The notes under the pieces were generated by a model. The model had not been told where the DNA came from. It made no database searches and saw only the letters and a program-made list of their open reading frames with translations. Made by a program: the position numbers and the translations under genes. A stretch of 64,000 nt of DNA from Chelativorans salis (GTDB taxonomy: Bacteria; Pseudomonadota; Alphaproteobacteria; Rhizobiales; Rhizobiaceae): NCBI RefSeq assembly GCF_025336525.1, contig NZ_JAOCZP010000002.1, positions 186,001 through 250,000 of the forward strand, read 5' to 3'. Position 1 is the first letter of the stretch. Each line of letters begins with the position of its first letter. Positions 17,035 to 26,101 of this stretch are shown here, one piece after another.

Positions 17035-17889
17035 ATGGATCCCCTGACACAATGGATTGCGGCCTGGAAAATTCCCATCGGCAGATGGGGGCGTGAATTT
17101 TTCGACTTTCTGACAACCAATTTCGCCTGGCTTTTCGACAATCTAGCCAGCGGGCTCGCATCCGTCCTTGACGGCATGGCCGGCTTCCTTCTGTGGCTGC
17201 CGCCGAGCGTGGTCGTGGTGGGGGTCGCCATCATCGCCTTTCTGCTGCAGCGCTCGTGGAAGCTGGCGCTGGGCGTCGCCGTCGGGCTCTTCTTCATCAT
17301 CAATCAGGGCTTGTGGAAGGAGACGGTAGAGACGCTGGTTCTCGTCGTCGCCGCGGCCGCCGCCTCCATGGCGATCGGCGTTCCCGTCGGCATCTGGGCA
17401 GCACATAACGAGCGGGTCTACCAGGTCCTGCGTCCCGTCCTGGACCTTATGCAGACCCTGCCGACCTTCGTCTATCTCATTCCGGTGCTTATCCTTTTCG
17501 GCCTTGGTGCCGCGCCAGGCCTCATCGTTACCGTCATCTTCGCCTCCCCGGCGCCCATCCGGCTCACCTATCTCGGCATCACATCGGTGCCCAAGCCGAT
17601 GCTGGAAGCAGGCCACGCCTTCGGGGCGACGCGCAACCAGCTTCTGTGGAAGGTGGAGCTGCCGGCGGCACTTCCCTCCATCATGGCGGGGCTCACTCAG
17701 TGCATCATGCTGTCGTTGTCGATGGTGGTCATCGCCGCCCTCATCGGCGCCAACGGCCTCGGCAAGCCCGTGGTGCGGGCCTTGAACTCGGTCAATATCC
17801 CGCTGGGGCTTGAAGCGGGGCTGGCCATCGTCGTCCTGGCCATCATCCTCGACCGCATGGCCCGCATCGGCAGGGAGGGCGAGCGATGA
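17035..17889 (+). CDS. choW: Choline ABC transporter permease ChoW
   Basis: 284 aa inner-membrane permease of the BetW/ProW type. After an amphipathic N-terminus it has about six hydrophobic helices (for example WLPPSVVVVGVAIIAFLLQ and LVVAAAAASMAIGVPVGIW). The EAA loop that docks to the ATPase is at EAGHAFGATRNQLLWKVELP. It forms the channel for ChoX-delivered choline. The stop overlaps the choV start by 4 bp (ATGA 17886-17889). Confidence 0.93.
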   Translation: MDPLTQWIAAWKIPIGRWGREFFDFLTTNFAWLFDNLASGLASVLDGMAGFLLWLPPSVVVVGVAIIAFLLQRSWKLALGVAVGLFFIINQGLWKETVETLVLVVAAAAASMAIGVPVGIWAAHNERVYQVLRPVLDLMQTLPTFVYLIPVLILFGLGAAPGLIVTVIFASPAPIRLTYLGITSVPKPMLEAGHAFGATRNQLLWKVELPAALPSIMAGLTQCIMLSLSMVVIAALIGANGLGKPVVRALNSVNIPLGLEAGLAIVVLAIILDRMARIGREGER

Positions 17890-19088
17890 CGCGGGCTGTT
17901 GATTTCCGCGCCGTCGATATCATCTTCGGCACTGACAGGGAGCGCGCTGCGGCACTGCCCCTGGTGGACGCCGGCGCAAGCCGCGAAGATATTTTGGAGG
18001 AGACCGGTGCGGTGCTCGGCTGCGCCGGTTGCGACCTGACGGTCGAGCGTGGTGAGATATCCGTTCTGATGGGGCTTTCCGGGTCCGGCAAGTCGACCCT
18101 GCTGCGCGCCGTCAACCGGCTCAACAAGGTAGCGCGCGGTGAAGTGATCGTGCACGACGGCGACTGGTCGGCCAGCGTGGTCAACTGCTCTGAGAGCGAG
18201 TTGCGAAAGATCCGCCGCGAGTGCGTGGCCATGGTGTTCCAGCAGTTCGCGCTTCTGCCGTGGCGCACGGTGGCGGAGAATGTGGGCTTCGGACTGGAGC
18301 TTTCGGGCGTGCCTGCGAAGGTGCGCCAGGAGCGCGTGATGGCGCAGCTCGAGTTGGTGCACCTGGAGGACTGGGCGGGCAAATACGCGCATGAACTTTC
18401 CGGCGGCATGCAGCAGCGCGTGGGCCTCGCCCGCGCCTTCGCCACTGAGGCGCCCATCCTCCTGATGGATGAGCCTTTCTCGGCGCTCGACCCGCTGATA
18501 CGCACCAAGCTGCAGGACGAGCTGATCGAACTCCAGGAGCGGCTGAAGAAGACCATCCTCTTCGTCAGCCACGATCTCGAAGAGGCGCTGAAGATCGGCA
18601 ACCGCATCTCCATCATGGAGGGCGGACGCATCGTCCAGACCGGCGCTCCGGAGGACATCGTGCTCAGGCCCCAGAACGACTATGTGCGCGACTTCATCGC
18701 CAATGTGAACCCGCTCTCGGTCTTGACGGCATGGAACGTGATGCGGGACGCGCGCGATCTCGAAGGCGCCGGCGAGGGCTGGCTGTGGCTAGACCGCCGG
18801 CAGACAACGCGCTTCAGGTTCGACGAGAACATGCTGGTGGTGGATGCCGAGCGCGATGGCCAGCCGGCGATCTGGCTTTCCTGCGACAGCGTTGAAGAGT
18901 TGCCGGAAAACAAGCCGAAGGTCTACTGGGCACATGCCGGAACGCCACTGAAGACGGTGATGCGCGCCATGCATCAGTCAAACACGGCGCCCGTGGCCGT
19001 CTTCGACGAAGCCTCCCGCTTCCTCGGTTCCATTGGCGTGCGCGACGTTCTGAAGGCGATAGTCAGGGGCAGCCCGGGGGAGGACTGA
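17886..19088 (+). CDS. choV: Choline ABC transporter ATP-binding protein ChoV
   Basis: 400 aa. Walker A is MGLSGSGKSTLLRA, the signature motif LSGGMQQRVGLARA, Walker B ILLMDEPFSALD, and the H-loop FVSHDLEEA. The family-typical N-terminal extension before the ATPase (residues 1-55) is present, and a C-terminal regulatory-type extension of about 120 residues follows. It energises choline uptake, supplying glycine betaine synthesis or carbon. It overlaps choW by 4 bp. No bet genes are in the window. Confidence 0.93.
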   Translation: MTRAVDFRAVDIIFGTDRERAAALPLVDAGASREDILEETGAVLGCAGCDLTVERGEISVLMGLSGSGKSTLLRAVNRLNKVARGEVIVHDGDWSASVVNCSESELRKIRRECVAMVFQQFALLPWRTVAENVGFGLELSGVPAKVRQERVMAQLELVHLEDWAGKYAHELSGGMQQRVGLARAFATEAPILLMDEPFSALDPLIRTKLQDELIELQERLKKTILFVSHDLEEALKIGNRISIMEGGRIVQTGAPEDIVLRPQNDYVRDFIANVNPLSVLTAWNVMRDARDLEGAGEGWLWLDRRQTTRFRFDENMLVVDAERDGQPAIWLSCDSVEELPENKPKVYWAHAGTPLKTVMRAMHQSNTAPVAVFDEASRFLGSIGVRDVLKAIVRGSPGED

Positions 19089-19177
19089 CGACCGCGAGGT
19101 GCGTCCACGGTAATGGAAACCGGACGGGCGACGCGGCTCCGCCTTTTCATCCGGCCGGACCCACTCCTACGGGTTTC

Positions 19178-19588
19178 CTAGCTCGCCTTCTTCACCGGCT
19201 GGCGAACGTCGGTGACCGTAAGCCGGTGGGTGCGTCCGTTGCGTGCGGTCCAGTCGATAGACTGGCCGGCCGATAGCCCGACGAGCACAGCGCCGACGGG
19301 CGTCGTCACGGAGATCTTGCCCTCGGTGATATCCGCCTCCACGGGGAAGACGAGTGTCACGGTGGTGGGCGGGGCTTCATCGGCAGTGTAGGTGAGGGTG
19401 GACCCCATGCGCACCACCGTTTCGGGAAGCGCCGAATCCTCGACCACCCGCGCGCGTTCCAGTTCGGCGATCATGGTTTCCGCAAACACGGGATCGTGCT
19501 CCTCCATCGCGGTAGCGAGACCGAGCAGGCGGTCGTGATCGGTTCTGGAAACGATGATCTTGGGCTTGCGTCCGACCTTTTTCTGCAT
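19178..19588 (-). CDS. rnk: Rnk-like GreA/GreB C-terminal family protein
   Basis: 136 aa. The N-terminal short coiled region (VSRTDHDRLLGLATAMEEHD) is followed by the FKBP-like GreA/B C-domain (PETVVRMGSTLTYT and SVTTPVGAVLVGLSAGQSID). Rnk proteins bind RNA polymerase and are called nucleoside diphosphate kinase regulators. The ATG at 19588 (MQKKVGRKPKI) is preferred to a longer frame without family support. Convergent with choV. The 19589-19821 gap up to the protease gene holds no gene. Confidence 0.88.
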   Translation of the reverse strand: MQKKVGRKPKIIVSRTDHDRLLGLATAMEEHDPVFAETMIAELERARVVEDSALPETVVRMGSTLTYTADEAPPTTVTLVFPVEADITEGKISVTTPVGAVLVGLSAGQSIDWTARNGRTHRLTVTDVRQPVKKAS

Positions 19589-19821
19589 AGTTCTGATCCA
19601 AGGGCTGCCGCCATTTGCGGCCTTTGTTCTATTGTGGTTGCGCCTGGGAGTGCTCTTGTCCGCCGCGCCCATTAGGGGCTGCGGCTTTGGCGCCCCGCGA
19701 TCCGGAGGCGCATGGCACCGGATCCCGGGGTCAGCGTCCCGCGATGGGACACATCCGAAGGAGGTAGAGGGGAGAATAGTTCCGTGCCATAAAGAAAAAG
19801 TGGGTCAGGGCAGGGCCTGTG

Positions 19822-20952
19822 TCAAGGACGGCGGGGCATCGGCGGCGGTCTTCTCAAGCGGTTGAAGCGGAAACCTTCCGGCATCGCAGCCCGCACCATC
19901 ATCATCTCGCCGATGGTCTCGTGGGTGAGCAGCCCGACCAGACGGCCGTCGCTGTCGACCACGGCGACGGCAGGCTTGTTCTTCTCCTGCATCAGGCGAA
20001 ACCCCTCGGTCAGGTTCTGGCGCCGGTGGACGGAGGGAAGGTCGGTGCGCATTGCCCCGACCACTGGCGCCTCGGGCCCCGTCTCTTTCAATGCAGCGAT
20101 CATGTCGTTGCGCGTCAGAAGCCCTTCCATGCGGCCGTGTGCGTCGAGGATCGGAAACTCGTTCTGCGTGGTGGCGAGCAGCCGCTCGATGGCCTCGCCG
20201 ATATTGGCGGAGCGGTCGAGGGCGGCGAACTCCGTCACCATCACGTCGCCCGTCAGGACGCTGTTGGCGATGTCGCGGATCTGTGCGTTCTGTGCCTCGG
20301 CCGCCGCTGCCAGATAGACGAAGATGGCGATGAAGATGAGCAGCGGATTGTAGAGCAATCCTAAAAAGCCGAACAGGAAAGCGAGCCCCTGGCCGATATT
20401 GGCGGCGATCTGCGTGGCCCGCGCCCAGGTCATCCTTGTCGCGAGAATGGCGCGCAGCACGCGCCCGCCGTCCATGGGGAAGGCGGGGATCATGTTGAAC
20501 AGCACCAGGAAAATGTTGACGCCGGCGAGCCGCACCAGGAAGTTGGCGCGCGGGTCTTCCACCTGCAGCATCTGCTCGGTGCCGACCCAGCCGCCGAGCG
20601 CGATGAGGATGATCGCTGCTATGACGACATTCACCACCGGCCCGGCCACGGCGATGAAGAATTCCTGACCGGGCTCCTCGGGCATGCGCTCCAGCCGCGC
20701 CAGGCCGCCGATTGGCAGAAGCGTGATGTCTGGCGTCCTGATCCCGTAGCGGCGTGCGGCAAGGGCATGGCCGAATTCGTGCAGCAAGACGCAGGCGAAG
20801 ATGGCGAGAATGAAGGCCACGCCCTCCCAGGCCGCCGCCGCCCCGCCGATCCGGTAGTGCATGAACCAGATCCAGACGAGCAGGAGCAGGAAGGTGACGT
20901 GGATGCGCACCGTCGTGCCGAGGACCTTGCCGATGTTGAAAGACCATACCAT
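19822..20952 (-). CDS. Site-2 protease family zinc metalloprotease with CBS domain pair
   Basis: 376 aa. The membrane M50 domain has the zinc motif LLHEFGHALAARRYG in an early helix and the third ligand in NMIPAFPMDGGR; about four to six hydrophobic helices span residues 15-220. Two CBS motifs follow (residues about 235-350), which usually sense adenosyl ligands. Such proteases cleave membrane-embedded substrates; the substrate here is unknown. The ATG at 20952 with GGGAG upstream is preferred to a GTG six codons earlier. Divergent from the PAP2 gene, with 101 bp between. Confidence 0.9.
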   Translation of the reverse strand: MVWSFNIGKVLGTTVRIHVTFLLLLVWIWFMHYRIGGAAAAWEGVAFILAIFACVLLHEFGHALAARRYGIRTPDITLLPIGGLARLERMPEEPGQEFFIAVAGPVVNVVIAAIILIALGGWVGTEQMLQVEDPRANFLVRLAGVNIFLVLFNMIPAFPMDGGRVLRAILATRMTWARATQIAANIGQGLAFLFGFLGLLYNPLLIFIAIFVYLAAAAEAQNAQIRDIANSVLTGDVMVTEFAALDRSANIGEAIERLLATTQNEFPILDAHGRMEGLLTRNDMIAALKETGPEAPVVGAMRTDLPSVHRRQNLTEGFRLMQEKNKPAVAVVDSDGRLVGLLTHETIGEMMMVRAAMPEGFRFNRLRRPPPMPRRP

Positions 20953-21053
20953 CGTGCGCCATGCTCCCACGGGACCGATATTCTTAACATAAGTGACATT
21001 TGTAGCCGCGACACCATTTTCAAGCGCGGCGTTCTTGATGGAGGTTCAGGCGT

Positions 21054-21806
21054 TTGGCGCAGAACGGGATTGTCACATCACTGGCCGGCCTCGTGCGCGG
21101 CATGAAGCGGCGGCGGGAGGCTATGGGACCGGTGGTCGTGCTGGCGGTGCTCGCCTTCGGCGCATACGCCTTCCTCGCGATCGCCGACGAGGTGGCCGAG
21201 GGCGAGATCCGCGCCCTTGACCGGCAGCTTTTCGTTGCCCTGCGTGACCCCGCCAACCCCTCCGAACCGTTAGGGCCGCCCTGGCTGGAGGAAGTGGCGC
21301 TGGAGATCACCGCCCTCGGCGGCTACACGCTCATCGTCCTCGCGCTCGCTGTTATCGTTGGCCTGCTGGTCGTCACGCGGCGCTACGGCCCGGCGCTCTA
21401 TGCAGTTCTTTCAGTCGGCTCGGGCGCTCTCATAAGTCATTTTCTGAAGCAGTATTACGAGCGCCCGCGGCCCGATCTGGCCGACCATCTCGACGTCGTC
21501 CACACGCTCAGCTTTCCAAGTGGGCACGCGTTGGTGGCCACCGTCGCCTACCTCACGATGGCGGCGCTGGTCGTGCGCTTTTTCGACGACCTGCGGGTGA
21601 GGCTCTATGTGCTCTTCGTGGCGGTTGCCGTGTCGGTCGCCGTCGGCATCACCCGTGTCTATCTCGGTGTCCATTGGCCGAGCGACGTGGCGGCCGGCTG
21701 GGCGCTCGGGGCGGCTTGGGCAAGTCTCACTTGGCTCGTCGTCTCGTTGCTCCAGTACCGCCGCCGCGGCAATTCGGCGAAAAGGGGCGGGGACCACGGC
21801 GCGTGA
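21054..21806 (+). CDS. PAP2 superfamily membrane phosphatase
   Basis: 250 aa with five or six transmembrane helices. The three phosphatase motifs are intact: KQYYERPRP (KX6RP), FPSGHALVA (PSGH) and TRVYLGVHWPSD (RX5HX3D). Likely substrates are lipid phosphates such as undecaprenyl or phosphatidylglycerol phosphates. The start is a TTG at 21054 with GGAGG at 21040-21044; an ATG 16 codons later is the alternative. It ends 10 bp before the -35 of the trpL promoter. Confidence 0.88.
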   Translation: MAQNGIVTSLAGLVRGMKRRREAMGPVVVLAVLAFGAYAFLAIADEVAEGEIRALDRQLFVALRDPANPSEPLGPPWLEEVALEITALGGYTLIVLALAVIVGLLVVTRRYGPALYAVLSVGSGALISHFLKQYYERPRPDLADHLDVVHTLSFPSGHALVATVAYLTMAALVVRFFDDLRVRLYVLFVAVAVSVAVGITRVYLGVHWPSDVAAGWALGAAWASLTWLVVSLLQYRRRGNSAKRGGDHGA

Positions 21807-21815
21807 CCAAAGCGG

Positions 21816-21844
21816 TTGCGCGCGCGCCCTTTCACGGCTATGGA
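21816..21844 (+). promoter_or_regulatory. Predicted trpL-trpE(G) promoter
   Basis: -35 TTGCGC (21816-21821), 17-bp spacer, -10 TATGGA (21839-21844). Six bases separate the -10 from the trpL ATG at 21851, so transcription should start at or next to that A. This fits the leaderless trpL mRNA known in Sinorhizobium meliloti. Confidence 0.6.
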
Positions 21845-21850
21845 GAGCGC

Positions 21851-21895
21851 ATGAAAACGGTTGCGAACGTAAAGCTTTGGTGGCGGGCCCGCTGA
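21851..21895 (+). CDS. trpL: trp leader peptide TrpL (14 aa)
   Basis: The ORF encodes MKTVANVKLWWRAR and has two adjacent Trp codons. It corresponds to the S. meliloti leader peptide, which ends in NISIWWWAR. A ribosome stalled on the Trp codons when charged tRNA-Trp is scarce would leave the downstream RNA free to form an antiterminator. It is predicted to be leaderless, as no Shine-Dalgarno room exists between the predicted start of transcription and the ATG. In S. meliloti the peptide and the attenuated RNA also act in trans; whether that holds here is not visible. Too short for normal gene callers. Confidence 0.88.
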   Translation: MKTVANVKLWWRAR

Positions 21896-21897
21896 TT

Positions 21898-21968
21898 GCG
21901 GCCGGCGCAAGTGATTGCGTGCAACTTCGACGATTGGCCGCAGGTGAAAACCGGGCGGCCATTTTCAT
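21898..21968 (+). promoter_or_regulatory. trp attenuator: antiterminator segment and terminator hairpin
   Basis: The terminator hairpin is 21936-21960: outer stem GGCCGC/GCGGCC and inner stem GGT/ACC closing a GAAA loop, followed by ATTTTCATT. The upstream segment GCGGCC at 21898-21903, just after the trpL stop, can pair with GGCCGC at 21936-21941 as the mutually exclusive antiterminator. The T-run is weak but the arrangement is that of the rhizobial trpE(G) attenuator. Confidence 0.78.
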
Positions 21969-22006
21969 TATGAGGCTTCCCGGCGGCGCTTGAAAGGGAG
22001 CGGAGA

Positions 22007-24196
22007 ATGAGCGTGGAAGTCTTGGAGAATGGCGGCGAGCGGTTCGTTACGGCCGGCGATATAAGCGTCGTCCGCACGCGCAGCGAGACGCCTTATAGCG
22101 GCGCCATCGACACCTATATCGATGCGCTGGACGCGCGTCGCGGCGCCGTCTTCTCCTCCAACTATGAATATCCGGGCCGCTATACACGCTGGGATACCGC
22201 CATCATCGACCCGCCGCTCGTGATCTCGGCGCACGGACGGGCCATGAAGATCGAGGCGCTGAACGGGCGCGGCGAGGTCATGCTGCCGGCGCTCCGGGCG
22301 GCGGTCGAGGGCCTGCCGGACGTTGCCGTGACGGAGCGAAGCCCGCGTCTGCTTGATGTTACCGTTGCCGAGCCGGGAGAAATCGTATCGGAGGAGGAGC
22401 GCTCGCGTGTCCCTTCGGTCTTCACCGTGCTCAGGGCCGTCACGAGCCTCTTTCACACGGATAACGACGACAATCTCGGGCTTTACGGCGCCTTCGGCTA
22501 CGATCTCGCCTTCCAGTTCGATCCCGTGGAGCTGAAGCTAGATCGGCCGCAAAGTCAGCGCGATCTCGTCCTCTACCTGCCGGATGAAATCCTCGTCGTT
22601 GACCACCACGCAGCCAAGGCCTGGCACGACCGCTACGACTATTCGGGCGACGGCTTTTCCACTGCGGGCTTGCCGCGCGAGGGCCGCAAAGAGCCGTTCC
22701 AGCCGGGAACCCGCGTGCCGCCGCGCGCCGATCACGAGCCCGGCGAATACGCGCAGCTGGTGGAAAAGGCCAAGCAAAGCTTCCGCCGCGGCGATCTCTT
22801 CGAGGTTGTCCCGGGGCAGATGTTCCTTGAGCGCTGCGAAAACCGTCCCTCGCAAATCTCCCGCCGTCTGAAACAGATCAACCCCTCGCCCTATTCCTTC
22901 TTCATCAATCTGGGCGAGCGCGAGTATCTCATCGGCGCTTCTCCGGAGATGTTCGTGCGCGTGTCGGGCCGGCGCGTGGAGACCTGCCCCATCTCCGGCA
23001 CCATCAAGCGCGGCGACGATGCCATCTCCGATTCCGAACAGATCCTGAAGCTGCTGAATTCCAAGAAGGACGAGTCGGAGCTGACCATGTGCTCCGACGT
23101 CGACCGCAACGACAAGTCCCGTGTTTGCGAGCCGGGCTCGGTGCGCGTCATCGGACGTCGGCAGATCGAGATGTATTCGCGCCTCATCCACACGGTCGAC
23201 CACATCGAGGGTCGCCTGCGCGAGGGCATGGACGCTTTCGACGCCTTCCTCTCCCACGCCTGGGCGGTCACCGTCACCGGCGCGCCGAAGCTGTGGGCCA
23301 TGCGCTTCATCGAAGACAATGAGAAGAGCCCGCGCGCCTGGTATGGTGGCGCCGTCGGCATGGTCCATTTCAACGGCGACATGAACACGGGGCTGACGCT
23401 CAGAACCATCCGCATCAAGGACGGCATCGCCGAGGTGCGGGCGGGGGCAACGCTCCTTTTCGATTCCGACGGAGCGGAGGAAGAGGCGGAGACGGAACTG
23501 AAGGCCTCCGCCATGCTTTCGGCCATCTGCGAAGCAGGGAAAACCAACATGGCAAACGAGGCGAGAGAGGCGGCGAAGGTCGGCGAGGGCGTAAAAATCC
23601 TGCTTGTCGACCACGAGGATTCCTTCGTCCACACCCTGGCCAACTATTTCCGCCAGACGGGAGCGGCCGTCACCACCGTGCGCACGCCGGTGGCCGAGGC
23701 CGTCTTCGACCGCGTCGACCCAGACATCGTGGTGCTTTCGCCAGGGCCGGGTACACCGCAGGATTTCGACTGCGCGGCGACGATCGCCAAGGCGCGGACG
23801 CGCAACCTGCCGATCTTCGGCGTGTGCCTGGGGCTGCAGGCGCTGGTGGAGGCCTATGGCGGCCAATTGCGCCACCTACGCGAGCCCATGCACGGCAAGC
23901 CCTCGCGTATCCGCGCCGGCGGCAACAGCCTCGTCTTTTCCGGCCTGCCGCACGAGGTGACGGTGGGACGCTATCACTCCATCTTCGCCGATCCTTCGCG
24001 TATGCCCGAAGCATTCATCGTCACGGCGGAGACCGAGGATGGCGTGGTGATGGCCATCGAGCACGAGAGCGAGCCGGTGGCGGCCGTGCAGTTCCACCCC
24101 GAATCCATTATGACGCTGGGCCAAAACGCCGGCATGCGCATGATCGAGAACGTCGTCGCCCATCTGCCGGGCAAGGCGAAGGTGAAGGCGGCGTGA
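22007..24196 (+). CDS. trpE(G): Fused anthranilate synthase TrpE(G)
   Basis: 729 aa fusion of component I (TrpE, residues 1-510) and glutamine amidotransferase component II (TrpG, from about residue 525, [20 protein letters not shown]). It converts chorismate and glutamine to anthranilate, the first step of tryptophan synthesis. The TrpE part shows [28 protein letters not shown] and [17 protein letters not shown]. The TrpG part has the nucleophile Cys in [16 protein letters not shown] and the His-Glu pair in FHPESI. Fusion in this order is typical of Rhizobiales. The ribosome-binding site is GGAGCGGAG just before the ATG. Confidence 0.97.
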   Translation: MSVEVLENGGERFVTAGDISVVRTRSETPYSGAIDTYIDALDARRGAVFSSNYEYPGRYTRWDTAIIDPPLVISAHGRAMKIEALNGRGEVMLPALRAAVEGLPDVAVTERSPRLLDVTVAEPGEIVSEEERSRVPSVFTVLRAVTSLFHTDNDDNLGLYGAFGYDLAFQFDPVELKLDRPQSQRDLVLYLPDEILVVDHHAAKAWHDRYDYSGDGFSTAGLPREGRKEPFQPGTRVPPRADHEPGEYAQLVEKAKQSFRRGDLFEVVPGQMFLERCENRPSQISRRLKQINPSPYSFFINLGEREYLIGASPEMFVRVSGRRVETCPISGTIKRGDDAISDSEQILKLLNSKKDESELTMCSDVDRNDKSRVCEPGSVRVIGRRQIEMYSRLIHTVDHIEGRLREGMDAFDAFLSHAWAVTVTGAPKLWAMRFIEDNEKSPRAWYGGAVGMVHFNGDMNTGLTLRTIRIKDGIAEVRAGATLLFDSDGAEEEAETELKASAMLSAICEAGKTNMANEAREAAKVGEGVKILLVDHEDSFVHTLANYFRQTGAAVTTVRTPVAEAVFDRVDPDIVVLSPGPGTPQDFDCAATIAKARTRNLPIFGVCLGLQALVEAYGGQLRHLREPMHGKPSRIRAGGNSLVFSGLPHEVTVGRYHSIFADPSRMPEAFIVTAETEDGVVMAIEHESEPVAAVQFHPESIMTLGQNAGMRMIENVVAHLPGKAKVKAA

Positions 24197-24244
24197 GCGA
24201 TGTAGGCCGCGCGTGACGGCGAGCTTGCGAGGGTGCGGCAAACC

Positions 24245-25138
24245 ATGACCCCCATGAAGACAGTCAGGCGCCTGTCCTTCTGGTCCATCGTCGTCGGCAT
24301 GGTGATTTTTGCCCTGAAGCTCTGCGCCTGGTGGCTGACGGGTTCCGTCGCGCTGTTCTCCGACGCAATGGAATCCATCGTCAATGTCGTGGCGTCGGGC
24401 GCGGCCTGGTTCGCCATTCGCGTGGCTTACACCCCGGCCGATGAAAACCATCCCTTCGGGCACCACAAGGCGGAGTACCTATCCGCGGTGCTGGAAGGCG
24501 TCCTGATCGTCGTCGCCGCACTCCTCATCTTGCGCGAGGCCGCGCTCGCCTTCTACCTGCCGCACGCGTTGGAGGCGCCGGGGATCGGCCTCTCGATCAC
24601 CGCTGTTGCAGCAGTCGGCAACGGCATCTGGGCCATCGTCCTCATGCGCACTGGCCGCTCAGCCCGCTCGCCGGCGCTGGTGGCCGACGGCCGCCATCTA
24701 TGGACTGACGTCATCACGTCGGCCGGCGTCATCGCCGGCCTTCTCCTGGCGCTCGCCACTGGCTGGCTGTGGCTCGACCCGCTGATGGCCATCATCGTCG
24801 CGGCCAATATTCTGTGGCACGGCTGGCACATGGTCAGCGCCTCCGTCCAGGGGTTGATGGACGTTGCGGTTGACCCGGCGGAAGTGGCCGAGATCGAGCG
24901 CATCGTGCGGGCCAACAGTGATGAGGCGCTGGAATTTCATGACCTGAAGACGCGCGAAGCGGGCCGCGCCCGCTTCATCGAGTTCCACCTCGTGGTGCCG
25001 TCCGACATGACGGTCGAGCGCTCCCACGCCATCTGCGACCGCATCGAGGATGCGCTGGAAGACGAGATCCCCGGTGCCCGCGTGGTCATCCACGTCGAGC
25101 CAGCGCACAAGGCCAAGAACGGCGATAACAGGGGCTGA
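24245..25138 (+). CDS. Cation diffusion facilitator (CDF) metal exporter
   Basis: 297 aa. Four or more transmembrane helices; metal-site residues in the GSVALFSDAMESIVNVVASG helix and in GRHLWTDVITS (HXXXD). HPFGHHKAEYLSAVLEG is the conserved loop after helix 2, and a C-terminal cytoplasmic domain starts near residue 215. It should export divalent metal (Zn, Fe or Mn) in exchange for protons. A GTG at 24233 is also possible; the ATG at 24245 with GAGGG at 24229-24233 is chosen. It is 48 bp after trpE(G), possibly read with it. Confidence 0.9.
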   Translation: MTPMKTVRRLSFWSIVVGMVIFALKLCAWWLTGSVALFSDAMESIVNVVASGAAWFAIRVAYTPADENHPFGHHKAEYLSAVLEGVLIVVAALLILREAALAFYLPHALEAPGIGLSITAVAAVGNGIWAIVLMRTGRSARSPALVADGRHLWTDVITSAGVIAGLLLALATGWLWLDPLMAIIVAANILWHGWHMVSASVQGLMDVAVDPAEVAEIERIVRANSDEALEFHDLKTREAGRARFIEFHLVVPSDMTVERSHAICDRIEDALEDEIPGARVVIHVEPAHKAKNGDNRG

Positions 25139-25147
25139 GGCAATGCC

Positions 25148-25564
25148 TCAGCCCTTCTCTCCCAACGGCACGTCCGGATATTTGTTGACGACCGCTTTCA
25201 CCTCTTCCGTGTAATCCTCCATCTCCTGGATCCGGCGGATCTCGATTGTCTCGTTGGGCTGGCCCGGGCAGCGCTTGGCCCATTCGATCGCGTCCTGCAG
25301 CGTCGGCACGTCGATGATCCAGTAGCCGCCGACCACCTCCTTTGCCTCCGCGTACGGCCCGTCGGTAACAACCGGCTCGCCGGTGGCGAAGGAGACGCGG
25401 GCGCCGGCGGACGGCGGATGCAGGCCATTGAGTTCGCGCAGGATGCCGGCTGCACGCAAATCCTCGTTGTATTTCATCATCTTGTCGACGGCATCGGGCG
25501 GCAGGTCCAGTTCAGGTCCGGCGCTTTCGTAACCCTTGGGGATCATCAGCATCATGTAGCGCAT
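25148..25564 (-). CDS. YciI/DGPF domain protein
   Basis: 138 aa ferredoxin-like fold. The family motif is clear: VVTDGPYAEAKEVVGGYWII, followed by DAIEWAKRCPG. Related proteins accompany ECF sigma factors and SRPBCC genes; biochemical function is unsettled. The ATG at 25564 sits 9 nt from GGAGG; the ATG three codons upstream would overlap the previous stop as ATGA. It forms an operon with the small membrane protein gene upstream. Confidence 0.88.
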   Translation of the reverse strand: MRYMMLMIPKGYESAGPELDLPPDAVDKMMKYNEDLRAAGILRELNGLHPPSAGARVSFATGEPVVTDGPYAEAKEVVGGYWIIDVPTLQDAIEWAKRCPGQPNETIEIRRIQEMEDYTEEVKAVVNKYPDVPLGEKG

Positions 25565-25569
25565 GGTCG

Positions 25570-25989
25570 TCATCCTCCAGTTTCGGTCTTCAGATACAGC
25601 GCTCCGCCCGCCCAAGCGCAGGGCAGCGAAATCAGCACCAGCGCGATCGGATACCAATGGTCGCCCAGGTGCCACATGGCAACGGCTCCGGCGGTGCTCA
25701 GCACCACGCCGATGATACCGAGGATCAGTGCATGCAGCATGGGGCGGCTGGGCGCGAAACGTGCAGTGACGTAGGAGCCCAGCACGGCGTAGACGATACG
25801 GTAGATGAGCGCCAGGATGTATTGCCCCGTGCTCATGGGCTCACCCCAGGGTGGGTAGACGCCGAGCGCGTGAAAGAGCTGGTCTGTGCCGAGCGACAGT
25901 ACGAAGATCACCACCAGGCCCAGAAGCACCGCACCCACACTGCGCAACGGGCGCCGCTGAGCTCGTGTGTTCGCCGCTTCAACGTTCAT
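25570..25989 (-). CDS. Small four-helix integral membrane protein, unknown function
   Basis: 139 aa. Hydrophobic segments at about residues 20-38 (VGAVLLGLVVIFVLSLGTD), 55-77, 84-106 and 112-133 suggest four transmembrane helices. No family was recognised with certainty. The ATG at 25989 has GGAGGGAACG directly upstream. It is read into the YciI gene, whose start is 5 bp after this stop. Confidence 0.75.
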   Translation of the reverse strand: MNVEAANTRAQRRPLRSVGAVLLGLVVIFVLSLGTDQLFHALGVYPPWGEPMSTGQYILALIYRIVYAVLGSYVTARFAPSRPMLHALILGIIGVVLSTAGAVAMWHLGDHWYPIALVLISLPCAWAGGALYLKTETGG

Positions 25990-26040
25990 CGTTCCCTCCT
26001 CCTTTTCAGGCACTTCGGCAGCCTCATCGTATCAAGGACG

Positions 26041-26071
26041 AAGAAAAAGGGCGCTGTCCGACAGCGCCCTT
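26041..26071 (-). terminator. Intrinsic terminator of the serine hydrolase gene
   Basis: An 11-bp perfect stem AAGGGCGCTGT / ACAGCGCCCTT with a 3-nt loop; on the minus strand the stem runs into TTTTTCTT. It lies 31 bp after the serine hydrolase stop (26102) and insulates it from the downstream membrane protein gene. Confidence 0.85.
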
Positions 26072-26101
26072 AAACTTTGCTTCTTTGATGACAGCACTTT
26101 T

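Noticed and set aside
22538-23875. 445-codon open frame antisense to trpE(G)
   Set aside because: Antisense shadow; no start signal and no recognisable domain.
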